A stretch of DNA of 45,188 bases from a virus. A program made the position numbers and the translations under genes. The DNA lies in the IMG/VR virus record IMGVR_UViG_3300036772_000209, positions 1 to 45,188 of that record; one strand, 5' to 3'. Positions 16,301-22,480 of this stretch are shown piece by piece; the stretch's first letter is position 1, and the number at the start of each line of letters is the position of its first letter. The notes under the pieces were generated by a model, which saw nothing but the letters and a program-made list of their open reading frames with translations, searched no databases and had not been told where the DNA came from.

Positions 16301-17152
16301 TCAATCTCCGCACATGCAGTCAACCAATGCGTCATCCGGCTCGGCATCGGGGAAGTCGAGCGGGATTTGCTTGGCGTAGAAAAGAGCTTCGCGATGAAGG
16401 TTTTCGTAGTTCGGTCGATCATTGCGGAAGGTCGCACCAGCTGGACGCGACTCTTCGTTAATCCACCAGGCAGCACGCTGGGGTTGATCGACAAGCGCCC
16501 TTACGATCTTGTGGCGGGCTTTGAGGAAGCAGCAATCGCAATTACCGAAATCACCCTCCGGGTCGAGCGCAAGATCAAAGGACTGCGCGCGCCAGAACGC
16601 GAGCACATCGGCCTTTCTCACCTTAGCGCGAGCGAGCGGCAGATTCGGAACGCCGGCGCTGTTGTCGCGACCCGGATTGCCGAGTCTCGCCACGCGCAGG
16701 GGCTCGTCGGCGCGAATTCCCATCACGTTGTCCCATTCCTCGTAACCGAGCGAGCGCATAAAGGCTTTGCCGGTTTTGACTTTGAGGTTTGCGGTGCACG
16801 TCCGCGCCACAGGGTTGGGCAAAATTCCCAGTGCGTCGATCATTCGGGAGAAGGGTTCGCCACTGCGGCTGGCTGTCTCGAAACTGACTCCCCGCACGAT
16901 GCACTTTGAGCGGCTACCGTTCTCGAATCCATCCCATTCGATCCATGCGATCGGCACAGCCCAGCGGACGGCGCATTCGTTGATGAACTCCAGTGTTTCC
17001 TCTCGCTCTTTCCCGGTGTTTTGGAACGAGACGATGCAGTCGGACGGGAGTCCGCCGTTTGCCTCCAGAATCCGATGAAGCATGTAGCCACTGGTGCGGC
17101 CACCGCTGAAGCAAATTTGCGCGGGCCCTTCTATGATGTACGGGCTTTTCAT
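16301..17152 (-). CDS. PAPS-reductase-like PP-loop protein
   Basis: A protein of 283 residues of the adenosine-nucleotide alpha-hydrolase fold. The PP-loop is SGGRTSG (16-22), followed by VSFQNTGKEREETLEF, as in phage PAPS reductase-family proteins. Cysteines near the C-terminus (GNCDCCFLKARHK and DCMCG) could hold an Fe-S cluster or zinc. True PAPS reductases reduce sulfate; phage members often have unproven roles, and DndC-like relatives act in DNA sulfur modification. Clustering with two methyltransferases makes nucleic-acid chemistry a reasonable guess. The ATG overlaps the upstream stop. Confidence 0.8.
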   Translation of the reverse strand: MKSPYIIEGPAQICFSGGRTSGYMLHRILEANGGLPSDCIVSFQNTGKEREETLEFINECAVRWAVPIAWIEWDGFENGSRSKCIVRGVSFETASRSGEPFSRMIDALGILPNPVARTCTANLKVKTGKAFMRSLGYEEWDNVMGIRADEPLRVARLGNPGRDNSAGVPNLPLARAKVRKADVLAFWRAQSFDLALDPEGDFGNCDCCFLKARHKIVRALVDQPQRAAWWINEESRPAGATFRNDRPNYENLHREALFYAKQIPLDFPDAEPDDALVDCMCGD

Positions 17153-17604
17153 CGACCAACCCGCTCCATGTCCCAGCCGCCGTCATCGCGCTCGTACACA
17201 AAGAAGAATGGCCATGGGCTCATTTCCGCGGCGATCTTCGTCTTCGCTAGCGCGTCATCAGTCACGGCTTTGCGATGCGCCTTCGTGTCGCGTGCCTGCA
17301 ATTCATCGAGGTCCGTCATCACGAAAAAGTCGATCGTGAGATGGGTGTTTTTCGCGAGCTTCAACTTGACGAACTCATAGCGCCACCACTTGATCGCGCC
17401 AGCCAATTTCTGTTGATCGAGGTAGGTCATGTAACGCAGCTCAAGCTTGGTGGGCTCGCCATCCTTCATGCGCCCCTTTGCTTGATGCGTCTCATCAACC
17501 GTCGACGCCGCTTTGACAGCAGGGACCTTAGCGACAGGAATGCCGCGCTTCGCTTGAAGCGCCGCAAGCTCTTCCTCTGTCATCCGCAGACGGTTCTTTG
17601 ACAT
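17149..17604 (-). CDS. DUF1064-like phage endonuclease
   Basis: A protein of 151 residues. The C-terminal ~90 follow the DUF1064 pattern: TKLELRYMTYLDQQ, then WWRYEFVKLKLAKNTHLTID, then FFVMTDLDELQARDTKA and FFFVYE. In this family Glu, Asp and E-x-K-like positions make a restriction-endonuclease-type centre; members are thought to act on branched DNA. The ATG at 17604 is chosen because upstream in-frame ATGs overlap the previous gene. No Shine-Dalgarno is present and an operator/promoter-like element abuts the start, so a leaderless transcript is possible. Confidence 0.75.
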   Translation of the reverse strand: MSKNRLRMTEEELAALQAKRGIPVAKVPAVKAASTVDETHQAKGRMKDGEPTKLELRYMTYLDQQKLAGAIKWWRYEFVKLKLAKNTHLTIDFFVMTDLDELQARDTKAHRKAVTDDALAKTKIAAEMSPWPFFFVYERDDGGWDMERVGR

Positions 17605-17614
17605 GAATATTAAT

Positions 17615-17628
17615 AGCCTATGAAGACT
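17615..17628 (-). promoter_or_regulatory. Half-site pair upstream of the DUF1064 gene (site D)
   Basis: AGCC at 17615 and GACT at 17625 (one change from GGCT) are 10 bp apart with an AT-rich spacer, overlapping the stop of the antirepressor gene. On the minus strand TATTAA just after GGC could be a -10 box placing the transcript start almost at the ATG (17604). No clear -35 is visible. Confidence 0.4.
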
Positions 17629-18430
17629 AATGATGCGCGTGCGAAATCGCAGCGACGGAGCGCTGCTGCACACCACGTTGATTCAGGTTAACCAAATGCT
17701 TGCCCCATTCGCCCGCTATCCACGTCACGCCCTTGGGTGTGAAGGTCATGTGGTTGTACGCATGGTCGCTGTGATTCGAGACCCCAGCCTTCACGCTGAA
17801 GCGGCCGGTGTCGAGATGGCCCGATCGCGGCGTCATTTCACCATTGAGGTAATAGACGACGTCGCGATCGATCAGGAATTCTTTAAACCGCTTCTCGTTG
17901 GCGCCAAGCAACTTGCACACCTGACGGAAGGTCTTGTTGCCAGTCGGGGCTTCGACGTACCTCTCGACGAACTCGACCATCGGCTTCTGCTCGACCAGTC
18001 GCGCTTCCGCGGCGACAGCACGCCTTTCGGACTCCAAAGCCATGGTAAGAATTTCCATCCGGCTAAGGGCAACGGGTGTCGGCGCTTCGTTTTTTCGAAC
18101 AGCAGGAAGCACCACAGAAGTGACAAACTTTCGGAAGCGGTGCGGTACGCTGCCAGGAGTCATCGCATCCCGGCAACGAAGAACAAGTGCATAAAGACCT
18201 GATTCGTTGATGACGGTGACTTTTTGCTCTCCACCAAGGGTCTGCACTGAATGCAGACCCCTTTCATCGTCGTCAAGCTTACGAACCGACGTCGAATCGA
18301 CGTTCAGGATGCTGCACACATCCGATGCAATGAACCATGGATCGCCGTCGATCAACACGGTACGAACCTTCGAACTCGTCTCGCAGTTAGAGAAGACGTG
18401 CGTGAAGCTGAATATCATCGGCATGGTCAT
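17627..18430 (-). CDS. ant: Phage antirepressor with BRO-N and KilAC domains
   Basis: A protein of 267 residues. The N-terminal BRO-N domain (about 8-115) has VRTVLIDGDPWFIASDVCSI, then VINESGLYALVLRC and FRKFVTSVVLPAVRK. The C-terminal KilAC/ANT domain (about 130-245) has FVERYVEAPTGNKTFRQVCK and DRDVVYYLNGEMTPRSGHLD. Such proteins counter the prophage repressor; P1 Ant carries the same C-terminal domain. I start at ATG 18430 because GGAG lies 8 nt upstream; a GTG at 18442 lies upstream of that site. It has its own promoter overlapped by an operator core. It lies downstream of the C4-like leader, as ant does in P1. Confidence 0.87.
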   Translation of the reverse strand: MTMPMIFSFTHVFSNCETSSKVRTVLIDGDPWFIASDVCSILNVDSTSVRKLDDDERGLHSVQTLGGEQKVTVINESGLYALVLRCRDAMTPGSVPHRFRKFVTSVVLPAVRKNEAPTPVALSRMEILTMALESERRAVAAEARLVEQKPMVEFVERYVEAPTGNKTFRQVCKLLGANEKRFKEFLIDRDVVYYLNGEMTPRSGHLDTGRFSVKAGVSNHSDHAYNHMTFTPKGVTWIAGEWGKHLVNLNQRGVQQRSVAAISHAHH

Positions 18431-18448
18431 CGTTTGCTCCACGGGGTT

Positions 18449-18492
18449 GGCGTATTATGGCTAATAATAGCCGTATAAGACTATTTGAGCAA
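18449..18492 (-). promoter_or_regulatory. Antirepressor promoter with operator core (site E)
   Basis: On the minus strand -35 TTGCTC (18487-18492), 17 nt, then -10 TATTAT (18464-18469). The -10 sits inside GGCTATTATTAGCC (18459-18472). Half-sites on the plus strand: GGCG 18449, GGCT 18459, AGCC 18469, GACT 18479, all 10 bp apart. The transcript would start near 18457, about 27 nt before the antirepressor ATG. The -35 lies inside the end of the upstream gene. Confidence 0.75.
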
Positions 18493-18927
18493 CTGGCTAT
18501 CGGACTTTTCTGCTTGCCGCGCTTCGATCTGCGCGCGCCGGCGGCGGACGGCCATCTCGCGATTTACATTGGTCGAGCCGAACCCATCCTCGGGAAAGAT
18601 CGCTTCGCTACAGTACGGGCAGATGGGCACCATCTTGCGGCTGCGCCATGCGTCCTCGACGCGCTGCGCCGCCTTCAGGTGCAACTGGCGATGTTCCTGC
18701 TCGCCAAGCCGCGTTTGCTGCGCCTGCAGCTTTGACCATTGCTTCGCGTACGAGTCCAGCATGATGTTGAGCGCGACAAACGCGTCGATCTGCTTGCCAC
18801 AGTCATCGCACGTGATGATCCCTCCGTTCTGGTCCACGGTCATGTGCTTGTGCTGGCACGATCCGTCGAAGGGGCGGTGCGGCTTGCGTTCAACTCGGTA
18901 TTCGCCGAGGTCGATGATTTCAGCCAC
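18481..18927 (-). CDS. Zinc-ribbon protein
   Basis: A protein of 148 residues with two metal-site candidates: a CQHKH...CDDCGK group (about 24-45) and CPYCSEAIFPEDGFG (about 102-116). The middle is a long charged helix (SKLQAQQTRLGEQEHRQLHL). It probably binds zinc; the function is unknown. The start is GTG at 18927, 27 nt after the HNH/replication-like gene. Its last codons carry the -35 of the antirepressor promoter. Confidence 0.65.
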   Translation of the reverse strand: MAEIIDLGEYRVERKPHRPFDGSCQHKHMTVDQNGGIITCDDCGKQIDAFVALNIMLDSYAKQWSKLQAQQTRLGEQEHRQLHLKAAQRVEDAWRSRKMVPICPYCSEAIFPEDGFGSTNVNREMAVRRRRAQIEARQAEKSDSQLLK

Positions 18928-18954
18928 GGGTATTCCCGTTCTTGCGCATGACCT

Positions 18955-20340
18955 TCATTGCGTAGAACCCTCGCTCCTGCCGAACTTCAGACCCGGCGTG
19001 ACGGCGAGTAGGGCTGCGCGGCGCTCGGCGATCTGCTCTGGCGTCAGTTCGACCTTCGGCGGCTGAAGTTCGGCTGGTATCGGCGCGGGTGTAGTGACCG
19101 GTACGGGCAGCTTGCCGCCGCTCTCAATCGCGGCGCGTATTCGCGCATGCCACGCATCTTGCGAATCGGACGGCAGCGGTCCTCCCACACCGACGAGCGC
19201 ACCTTGCTGCTTCGCAAGGTCAATGTCTTTCCACCACCCCGGAATTTGCCCTGACGCGCGCTTGTCGGGCGCGACAGGAGGGGCCTTGCTGTTCGCCATG
19301 AAGCGGTCGATCTGCTCCTCGCTGCCGATGCACACATGCAGGCCGAGGTACTTCTGCCCGCGATCGTTGACGCCCTGGTTGTGCGGCGTCAGCGTGCAAC
19401 CCTGAATCGCGCGGCAGAGGTCGCGCGGCGTGTAGCCCCAGCGGAGTGCGGCCCGGATGGTTTTGATGCGCTTTTCGCCGAGACGCGCTCTTGTCGCGCC
19501 GGTAACGCGCTGCCAGTAGGCGAAAATGCCCGCGATCTTTTCGGTCTCTGTCAAATGCCCGTCACCGGCACCCCCCCCGTCGAGCGCAAGCTCGACAGAG
19601 GTTTGGGTGTTAACTGTAGGTGAAGAGGAAGATGAAGACGTAGAGCCGTCACTTCGACCTTCACCATGCCGTCGGGTTGGTGAAGACTTAAGTGCTTCCC
19701 AATCGTCCGGTAGGGTGTCAGATTTATCCTGGTTGCATGGCACGCAGGACGGCACCATGTTGTCGAATGTGTGACGGCCGCCTTTACTTCTCGGCATCAA
19801 ATGATCGATCTCCCAGACGTCACCAAGCGGGTCACTGCAGTGATGACAATGCCCGTTATTCTTTGCGAGAACGCGTAGACGCAACTTTGCCCGCTCTGAA
19901 TCCTGGTCCGCGCCGCGGCCCTTCGCGTCGTCCGGCTGTTCTGCGCCGAACCGGGTTGCTGTGCCCGCGTTGCGGCGCACATAATCGTCGCGGACGAAGC
20001 GAGACGAATACCAGATTGGGCCCGCCTGCGCGGGTATGAGTTCGACCGGTGCGCCATCCCGTCGTCCAGATCGCGGCGTGTAAATGTAGGGCGTGCATAT
20101 TTGCCCTTTGTCAGCACCTTTCAGGACGCCTTTTGCTTGCAACGCTTTAAGCTCTGCCACCTTGCAGTGAGCGGCCTCGGCGATCTCTTTCAGAGTCCAG
20201 CGCAACACGCCGTACTCCTCCTGGTCATGCATGAGACAAAGCACGTCGAGCCACACGCTCTTTTCGGCGCGCGTGCAGCGGCGCAGGTTGCTGTTGGACT
20301 GCCAGTCACCCGGATAGAACTGAAACGAAGGGCGTTTCAC
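18955..20340 (-). CDS. Replication-initiator-like protein with inserted HNH nuclease domain
   Basis: A protein of 461 residues. The N-terminal ~110 (KRPSFQFYPGDWQSNSNLRR and KSVWLDVLCLMHDQEEYG) resemble the winged-helix start of phage replication proteins (DUF1376/gpO type). Residues about 160-215 are a complete HNH nuclease: CHHC, WEIDHLMPRSKGGRHTFDNM, CVPCNQDKSD. A Ser-rich linker and a helical C-terminal replication-like part (FAYWQRVTGATRARLGEKRI, LRWGYTPRDLCRAIQGC) follow. I chose GTG at 20340 because it follows a GGGGTG stretch, overlaps the stop of a tiny ORF (TAGTG) and matches the family N-terminus; a longer ATG form would reach 20490. Confidence 0.75.
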   Translation of the reverse strand: MKRPSFQFYPGDWQSNSNLRRCTRAEKSVWLDVLCLMHDQEEYGVLRWTLKEIAEAAHCKVAELKALQAKGVLKGADKGQICTPYIYTPRSGRRDGAPVELIPAQAGPIWYSSRFVRDDYVRRNAGTATRFGAEQPDDAKGRGADQDSERAKLRLRVLAKNNGHCHHCSDPLGDVWEIDHLMPRSKGGRHTFDNMVPSCVPCNQDKSDTLPDDWEALKSSPTRRHGEGRSDGSTSSSSSSPTVNTQTSVELALDGGGAGDGHLTETEKIAGIFAYWQRVTGATRARLGEKRIKTIRAALRWGYTPRDLCRAIQGCTLTPHNQGVNDRGQKYLGLHVCIGSEEQIDRFMANSKAPPVAPDKRASGQIPGWWKDIDLAKQQGALVGVGGPLPSDSQDAWHARIRAAIESGGKLPVPVTTPAPIPAELQPPKVELTPEQIAERRAALLAVTPGLKFGRSEGSTQ

Positions 20341-20411
20341 TAGCGCACCCCGGTGCGGTTCCCGGGGTTGCCGCGGAAGAATGGTGGTATCGGCGATTGA
20401 GTTGTTGCCAT
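20340..20411 (-). CDS. Tiny ORF, possible Ash/Icd-type leader remnant
   Basis: An open frame of 23 codons from ATG 20411, MATTQSPIPPFFRGNPGNRT and three more residues, ends in TAG overlapping the GTG start of the next gene (TAGTG). The frame stays open upstream through LVEFVRPFETH. The text before and around MATT resembles, from memory, the start of Phage_ASH/Icd-like proteins, which follow C4/CI RNAs in P1- and P4-type immunity regions. The body of such a protein is missing. It may serve only for translational coupling. Confidence 0.4.
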   Translation of the reverse strand: MATTQSPIPPFFRGNPGNRTGVR

Positions 20412-20431
20412 ATGTGTCTCGAACGGGCGAA

Positions 20432-20444
20432 CGAATTCCACCAG
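20432..20444. repeat. 13-nt direct repeat, copy 1 of 2 (copy 2 at 20831-20843)
   Basis: CGAATTCCACCAG occurs here and again at 20831-20843 in the same orientation, 399 bp apart, bracketing the inverted repeats and the hairpin region. On the minus strand both copies encode LVEF in the same relative frame, so they may be remnants of a duplicated leader ORF. Confidence 0.7.
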
Positions 20445-20500
20445 TCGACAGGTGTCGATCTGACAGGGCAAACATCAGGGGTTCCCGCAACCGGGTAGTG

Positions 20501-20673
20501 GTTCAGTTTGCAGCCTCGGGCGAGTGATGCAGTGGCCGACCGGATCACTACAGAGAGCTTTGCGACGTTGCTGACCGCCAACCGGCCAGGCGTATCTCTC
20601 ACCATTTCGCTGCGAGCCGAAGGCGTTGGTCTGGGCGTTTCTACCTGCCAGTTGCCGAGGCTGCGAACTGAAC
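20501..20673. repeat. 18-bp inverted repeat in the leader (arms 20501-20518 and 20656-20673)
   Basis: GTTCAGTTTGCAGCCTCG at 20501-20518 is the reverse complement of 20656-20673 apart from one base (a G-T wobble in RNA). Weaker similarity continues for several bases outwards. With 137 bp between the arms they could pair in the leader RNA or, if the upstream part is processed, act in trans as antisense and target. That is how C4 and CI RNAs of P1 and P4 act. Confidence 0.7.
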
Positions 20674-20730
20674 TACCACGCGGAACCGGGCGGTAACTAC
20701 GAAGGCGGGCAGTGAGCCATATGCAATGGT

Positions 20731-20823
20731 CCTGCGCAGGAGGAAGAAGAGGGGCTCGCCCGCCGACTCAGAAACGGCGTGGTGCCCTTACGGGGAGACC
20801 ACCCCCCTTCCTCTTGCGCTCTG
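20731..20823 (-). ncRNA. C4/CI-like antisense immunity RNA (structured core)
   Basis: On the minus strand the core folds as an outer stem (20807-20819 with 20734-20746, 13 bp with one wobble pair), a GGGG/CCCC inner helix and two side hairpins: GTGGT/ACCAC (20779-20783 with 20798-20802, a CCC/GGG stem inside) and CGCCG/CGGCG (20761-20765 with 20775-20779). Fold and text (CTCCCCGTAAGGGCACCAC) resemble, from memory, the C4 antisense RNA family. Context fits: it lies downstream of an operator-bearing promoter (20895-20918) and upstream of complementary sequence (20501-20518), a tiny Ash/Icd-like ORF and an antirepressor. Ends are approximate. The whole 612-bp gap 20341-20952 holds only this, the repeats and the promoter. 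Confidence 0.62.
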
Positions 20824-20894
20824 AAGTGAGCGAATTCCACCAGCCGGCGAAAGCGTGTGGGGCGTCAGAACGACAACGGTCGCCGATATATTGC

Positions 20895-20918
20895 GACTCT
20901 TAATAGCCATAATAAGCT
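20895..20918 (-). promoter_or_regulatory. Leader promoter/operator (site F)
   Basis: Half-sites GACT 20895, AGCC 20905 and AGCT 20915 are spaced by 10 bp. The minus strand carries TATTAT (20909-20914) as a -10 between AGCT and GGCT half-sites, but no good -35 (TCGAAA at 17 nt). The transcript would start near 20900 and run through the structured leader. Confidence 0.5.
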
Positions 20919-20952
20919 ATTAAAGATCGAATTTCGACCTCTGCGGGAAAAT

Positions 20953-21288
20953 TTAAAGGGAACCTGCGCGAGTCACGCGATCCGAGCCGCTGTCGCCGCT
21001 GCGCGCCCGAATGTCGCTCGCGATGAACCGGACCTTCGCCTGGTCCTTTCCATGCGATTCCACGACAGCAATGCATGCCTCGCGCTCATCCGCGACCGCC
21101 TGCTCGACGGCCGGTGCGACGTGATGGTCGAACAACTGCCCCATCTCTCGACGCAGGAATTCGCGCTCACCTTCCGACATGCCAAGGCCGATCGTAGGCT
21201 CGCTGTTGATCCTGTCCACGCCGAAATCATGGCGCCACGTGAGACACATAGCCTCGATCACCTCGGCGCGATCTAGTGTCTGAGGCAT
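20953..21288 (-). CDS. Hypothetical protein downstream of the small repressor
   Basis: A protein of 111 residues (MPQTLDRAEVIEAMCLTWRH, then an acidic helical part FDHHVAPAVEQAVADERE and a basic end), not recognised. ATG at 21288 has AGGA 8 nt upstream; an in-frame ATG at 21336 would add 16 residues but has only a poorly spaced AAGG. It lies between the HTH gene at 21422 and the C4-like leader. The 133 bp upstream up to 21421 show nothing I can name. Confidence 0.6.
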   Translation of the reverse strand: MPQTLDRAEVIEAMCLTWRHDFGVDRINSEPTIGLGMSEGEREFLRREMGQLFDHHVAPAVEQAVADEREACIAVVESHGKDQAKVRFIASDIRARSGDSGSDRVTRAGSL

Positions 21289-21421
21289 ACTTCGCTTCCT
21301 GGCTTGAGCTGCCCAGCAGAACGACAGCAACGACATGCCTTGTAGTATTTTGACAGCAGGCTGTACGAGACCATTCGGTTCGTCGTGTCGCGAAATTTCC
21401 GCGTAGATGCCGGGTCGCCGT

Positions 21422-21682
21422 TCATATAAGAACAGGCCCCAATGTGACCGACGTCGAGATATCGACCGTCCGCTTGCCTTGTTGCTCAAGCTCGAACAGA
21501 ACGTCGTATATCTTCTGGACCGTCTTCGCTTTCGGGTTCTTCGTTTGTTGCTGGAATATCTTGTTGAGCGTATCCAGGGATACACCCGAAAGCTTCGCCA
21601 GATCCTTTCGGCGACGCCCGAAGTGGACGCTATGGGTCCGCATGACGAATTCGTATTGGCTTTCGTTGGGCAATTTGTCCAT
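21422..21682 (-). CDS. Small helix-turn-helix repressor, leftward arm of the switch
   Basis: A protein of 86 residues with an XRE HTH: FVMRTHSVHFGRRRKDLAKL, SGVSLDTLNKIFQQQT, then KAKTVQKIYDVLFELEQQG. The size and single domain suit a Cro-like or compact repressor. It is transcribed from 21748-21725 on the minus strand, divergent from the HTH gene at 21862. Operators cover both promoters, the classic layout of a lysis-lysogeny switch. It is one of two candidates for binding the GGCT/AGCC sites. Confidence 0.8.
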   Translation of the reverse strand: MDKLPNESQYEFVMRTHSVHFGRRRKDLAKLSGVSLDTLNKIFQQQTKNPKAKTVQKIYDVLFELEQQGKRTVDISTSVTLGPVLI

Positions 21683-21719
21683 TCCCGATCGAGATTGATG
21701 GCTTCTTCGACGTCAGAAT

Positions 21720-21753
21720 AGCCTATTATGGCTATAGAGACAACGTTAAACAA
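21720..21753 (-). promoter_or_regulatory. Leftward switch promoter with operator (site G)
   Basis: Minus strand: -35 TTGTTT (21748-21753), 17 nt, -10 CATAAT (21725-21730). The -10 lies inside AGCCTATTATGGCT (21720-21733), half-sites exactly 10 bp apart in the inverted (AGCC then GGCT) order. An alternative pair, TTGTCT and TATTCT, overlaps it. It would drive the HTH gene at 21682. Confidence 0.7.
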
Positions 21754-21785
21754 TGGGCTGGCACTCAGAAGCGGGGCAAGTGGCG

Positions 21786-21839
21786 TTGCGCGGCTAAAAA
21801 AAGTCGCTTATAGTTCGCCGTATATGGCTATTTTTAGCC
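21786..21839 (+). promoter_or_regulatory. Rightward switch promoter with operators (site H)
   Basis: Plus strand: -35 TTGCGC (21786-21791), 17 nt, -10 TATAGT (21809-21814), start near 21821. GGCT 21792 and AGTC 21802 lie in the spacer. A second array, CGCC 21816, GGCT 21826 and AGCC 21836, lies over and after the start site, with GGCTATTTTTAGCC as its core. A protein bound to either array should block transcription of the HTH gene at 21862. Confidence 0.7.
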
Positions 21840-21861
21840 ACCACCACGGTTATCCATTACT

Positions 21862-22338
21862 ATGCCAACGCATAAAACACACAGGGTTGTGCCTGCCCAT
21901 GCGGTCGCCGCGAAAGCGGAAGCCGAAGCAAAAGACGCGATCAAGCGCAGAAACAGGGGACCTAAACCGCCGCCGGCGATCTCCCGTGAGGCCAAGGCGA
22001 TTCGAAAGCTGCTGGCTCAGAATCTCGAAGCATGGATGCGGGAAGTGCCTCATCTGGACACCCAGGTGAAGTTATCCGATGAGTCGGGCGTGTCCCAAAC
22101 GGCTATTGGTCGAATTCTCAGAGGCGAAGTCTCAGTGGCGGTGGATGCCTTGCAGCAGATCGCAAAGGCATTCGGGAGGGACGCGTCAGAATTGCTAGCG
22201 AGTCCAGACCTTTCCCGCGTGAAGTACGACGCCGCGCGCTACGACCGCCTCCCATCCTATGAGCGCGTACGCATTGATGCGTTCATTGCGGAGGTCATCA
22301 AGGAACATAGTAATAAAGGCCCCGCGGGAAAAAAGTGA
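21862..22338 (+). CDS. HTH regulator, rightward arm of the switch
   Basis: A protein of 158 residues. A basic, Ala/Lys-rich N-terminus (about 1-45) precedes an XRE HTH (about 75-115): VKLSDESGVSQTAIGRILRG, VSVAVDALQQIAKAFGRDAS. A helical tail follows. The HTH resembles those of small phage repressors, but there is no LexA/CI-type protease domain. No Shine-Dalgarno precedes the ATG. With the divergent HTH gene it makes up the presumed immunity switch; which one maintains repression cannot be told from sequence. Confidence 0.78.
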   Translation: MPTHKTHRVVPAHAVAAKAEAEAKDAIKRRNRGPKPPPAISREAKAIRKLLAQNLEAWMREVPHLDTQVKLSDESGVSQTAIGRILRGEVSVAVDALQQIAKAFGRDASELLASPDLSRVKYDAARYDRLPSYERVRIDAFIAEVIKEHSNKGPAGKK

Positions 22339-22406
22339 TGGGCGCCGGAGACGTCGAGACGCAGCAGAAATATCCGGCCTGCGGGCCTATATCGCATCAA
22401 AGTTCC

Positions 22407-22450
22407 TTGCATTAATAGTCGTTAATGGCTATTATTAGCCTTGATAGGCG
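22407..22450 (+). promoter_or_regulatory. Early rightward promoter with four-fold phased array (site I)
   Basis: -35 TTGCAT (22407-22412), 17 nt, -10 TATTAT (22430-22435). Half-sites AGTC 22417, GGCT 22427, AGCC 22437 and GGCG 22447 are spaced exactly 10 bp. The core GGCTATTATTAGCC (22427-22440) equals that of site E on the other strand. It drives the recombination operon starting at 22481. The rest of the gap 22339-22480 holds only a weak GGCC hairpin near 22376-22393. Confidence 0.78.
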
Positions 22451-22480
22451 CACTGGGCGCCGTCCTTCAAGGCTATTCCT

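Noticed and set aside
20640-20700. D-arm-like text GGTAGTTCAG on the minus strand suggesting a tRNA
   Set aside because: No matching T-arm, anticodon stem or acceptor stem could be drawn; the sequence is one arm of the leader inverted repeat. I found no tRNA or rRNA gene in the window.
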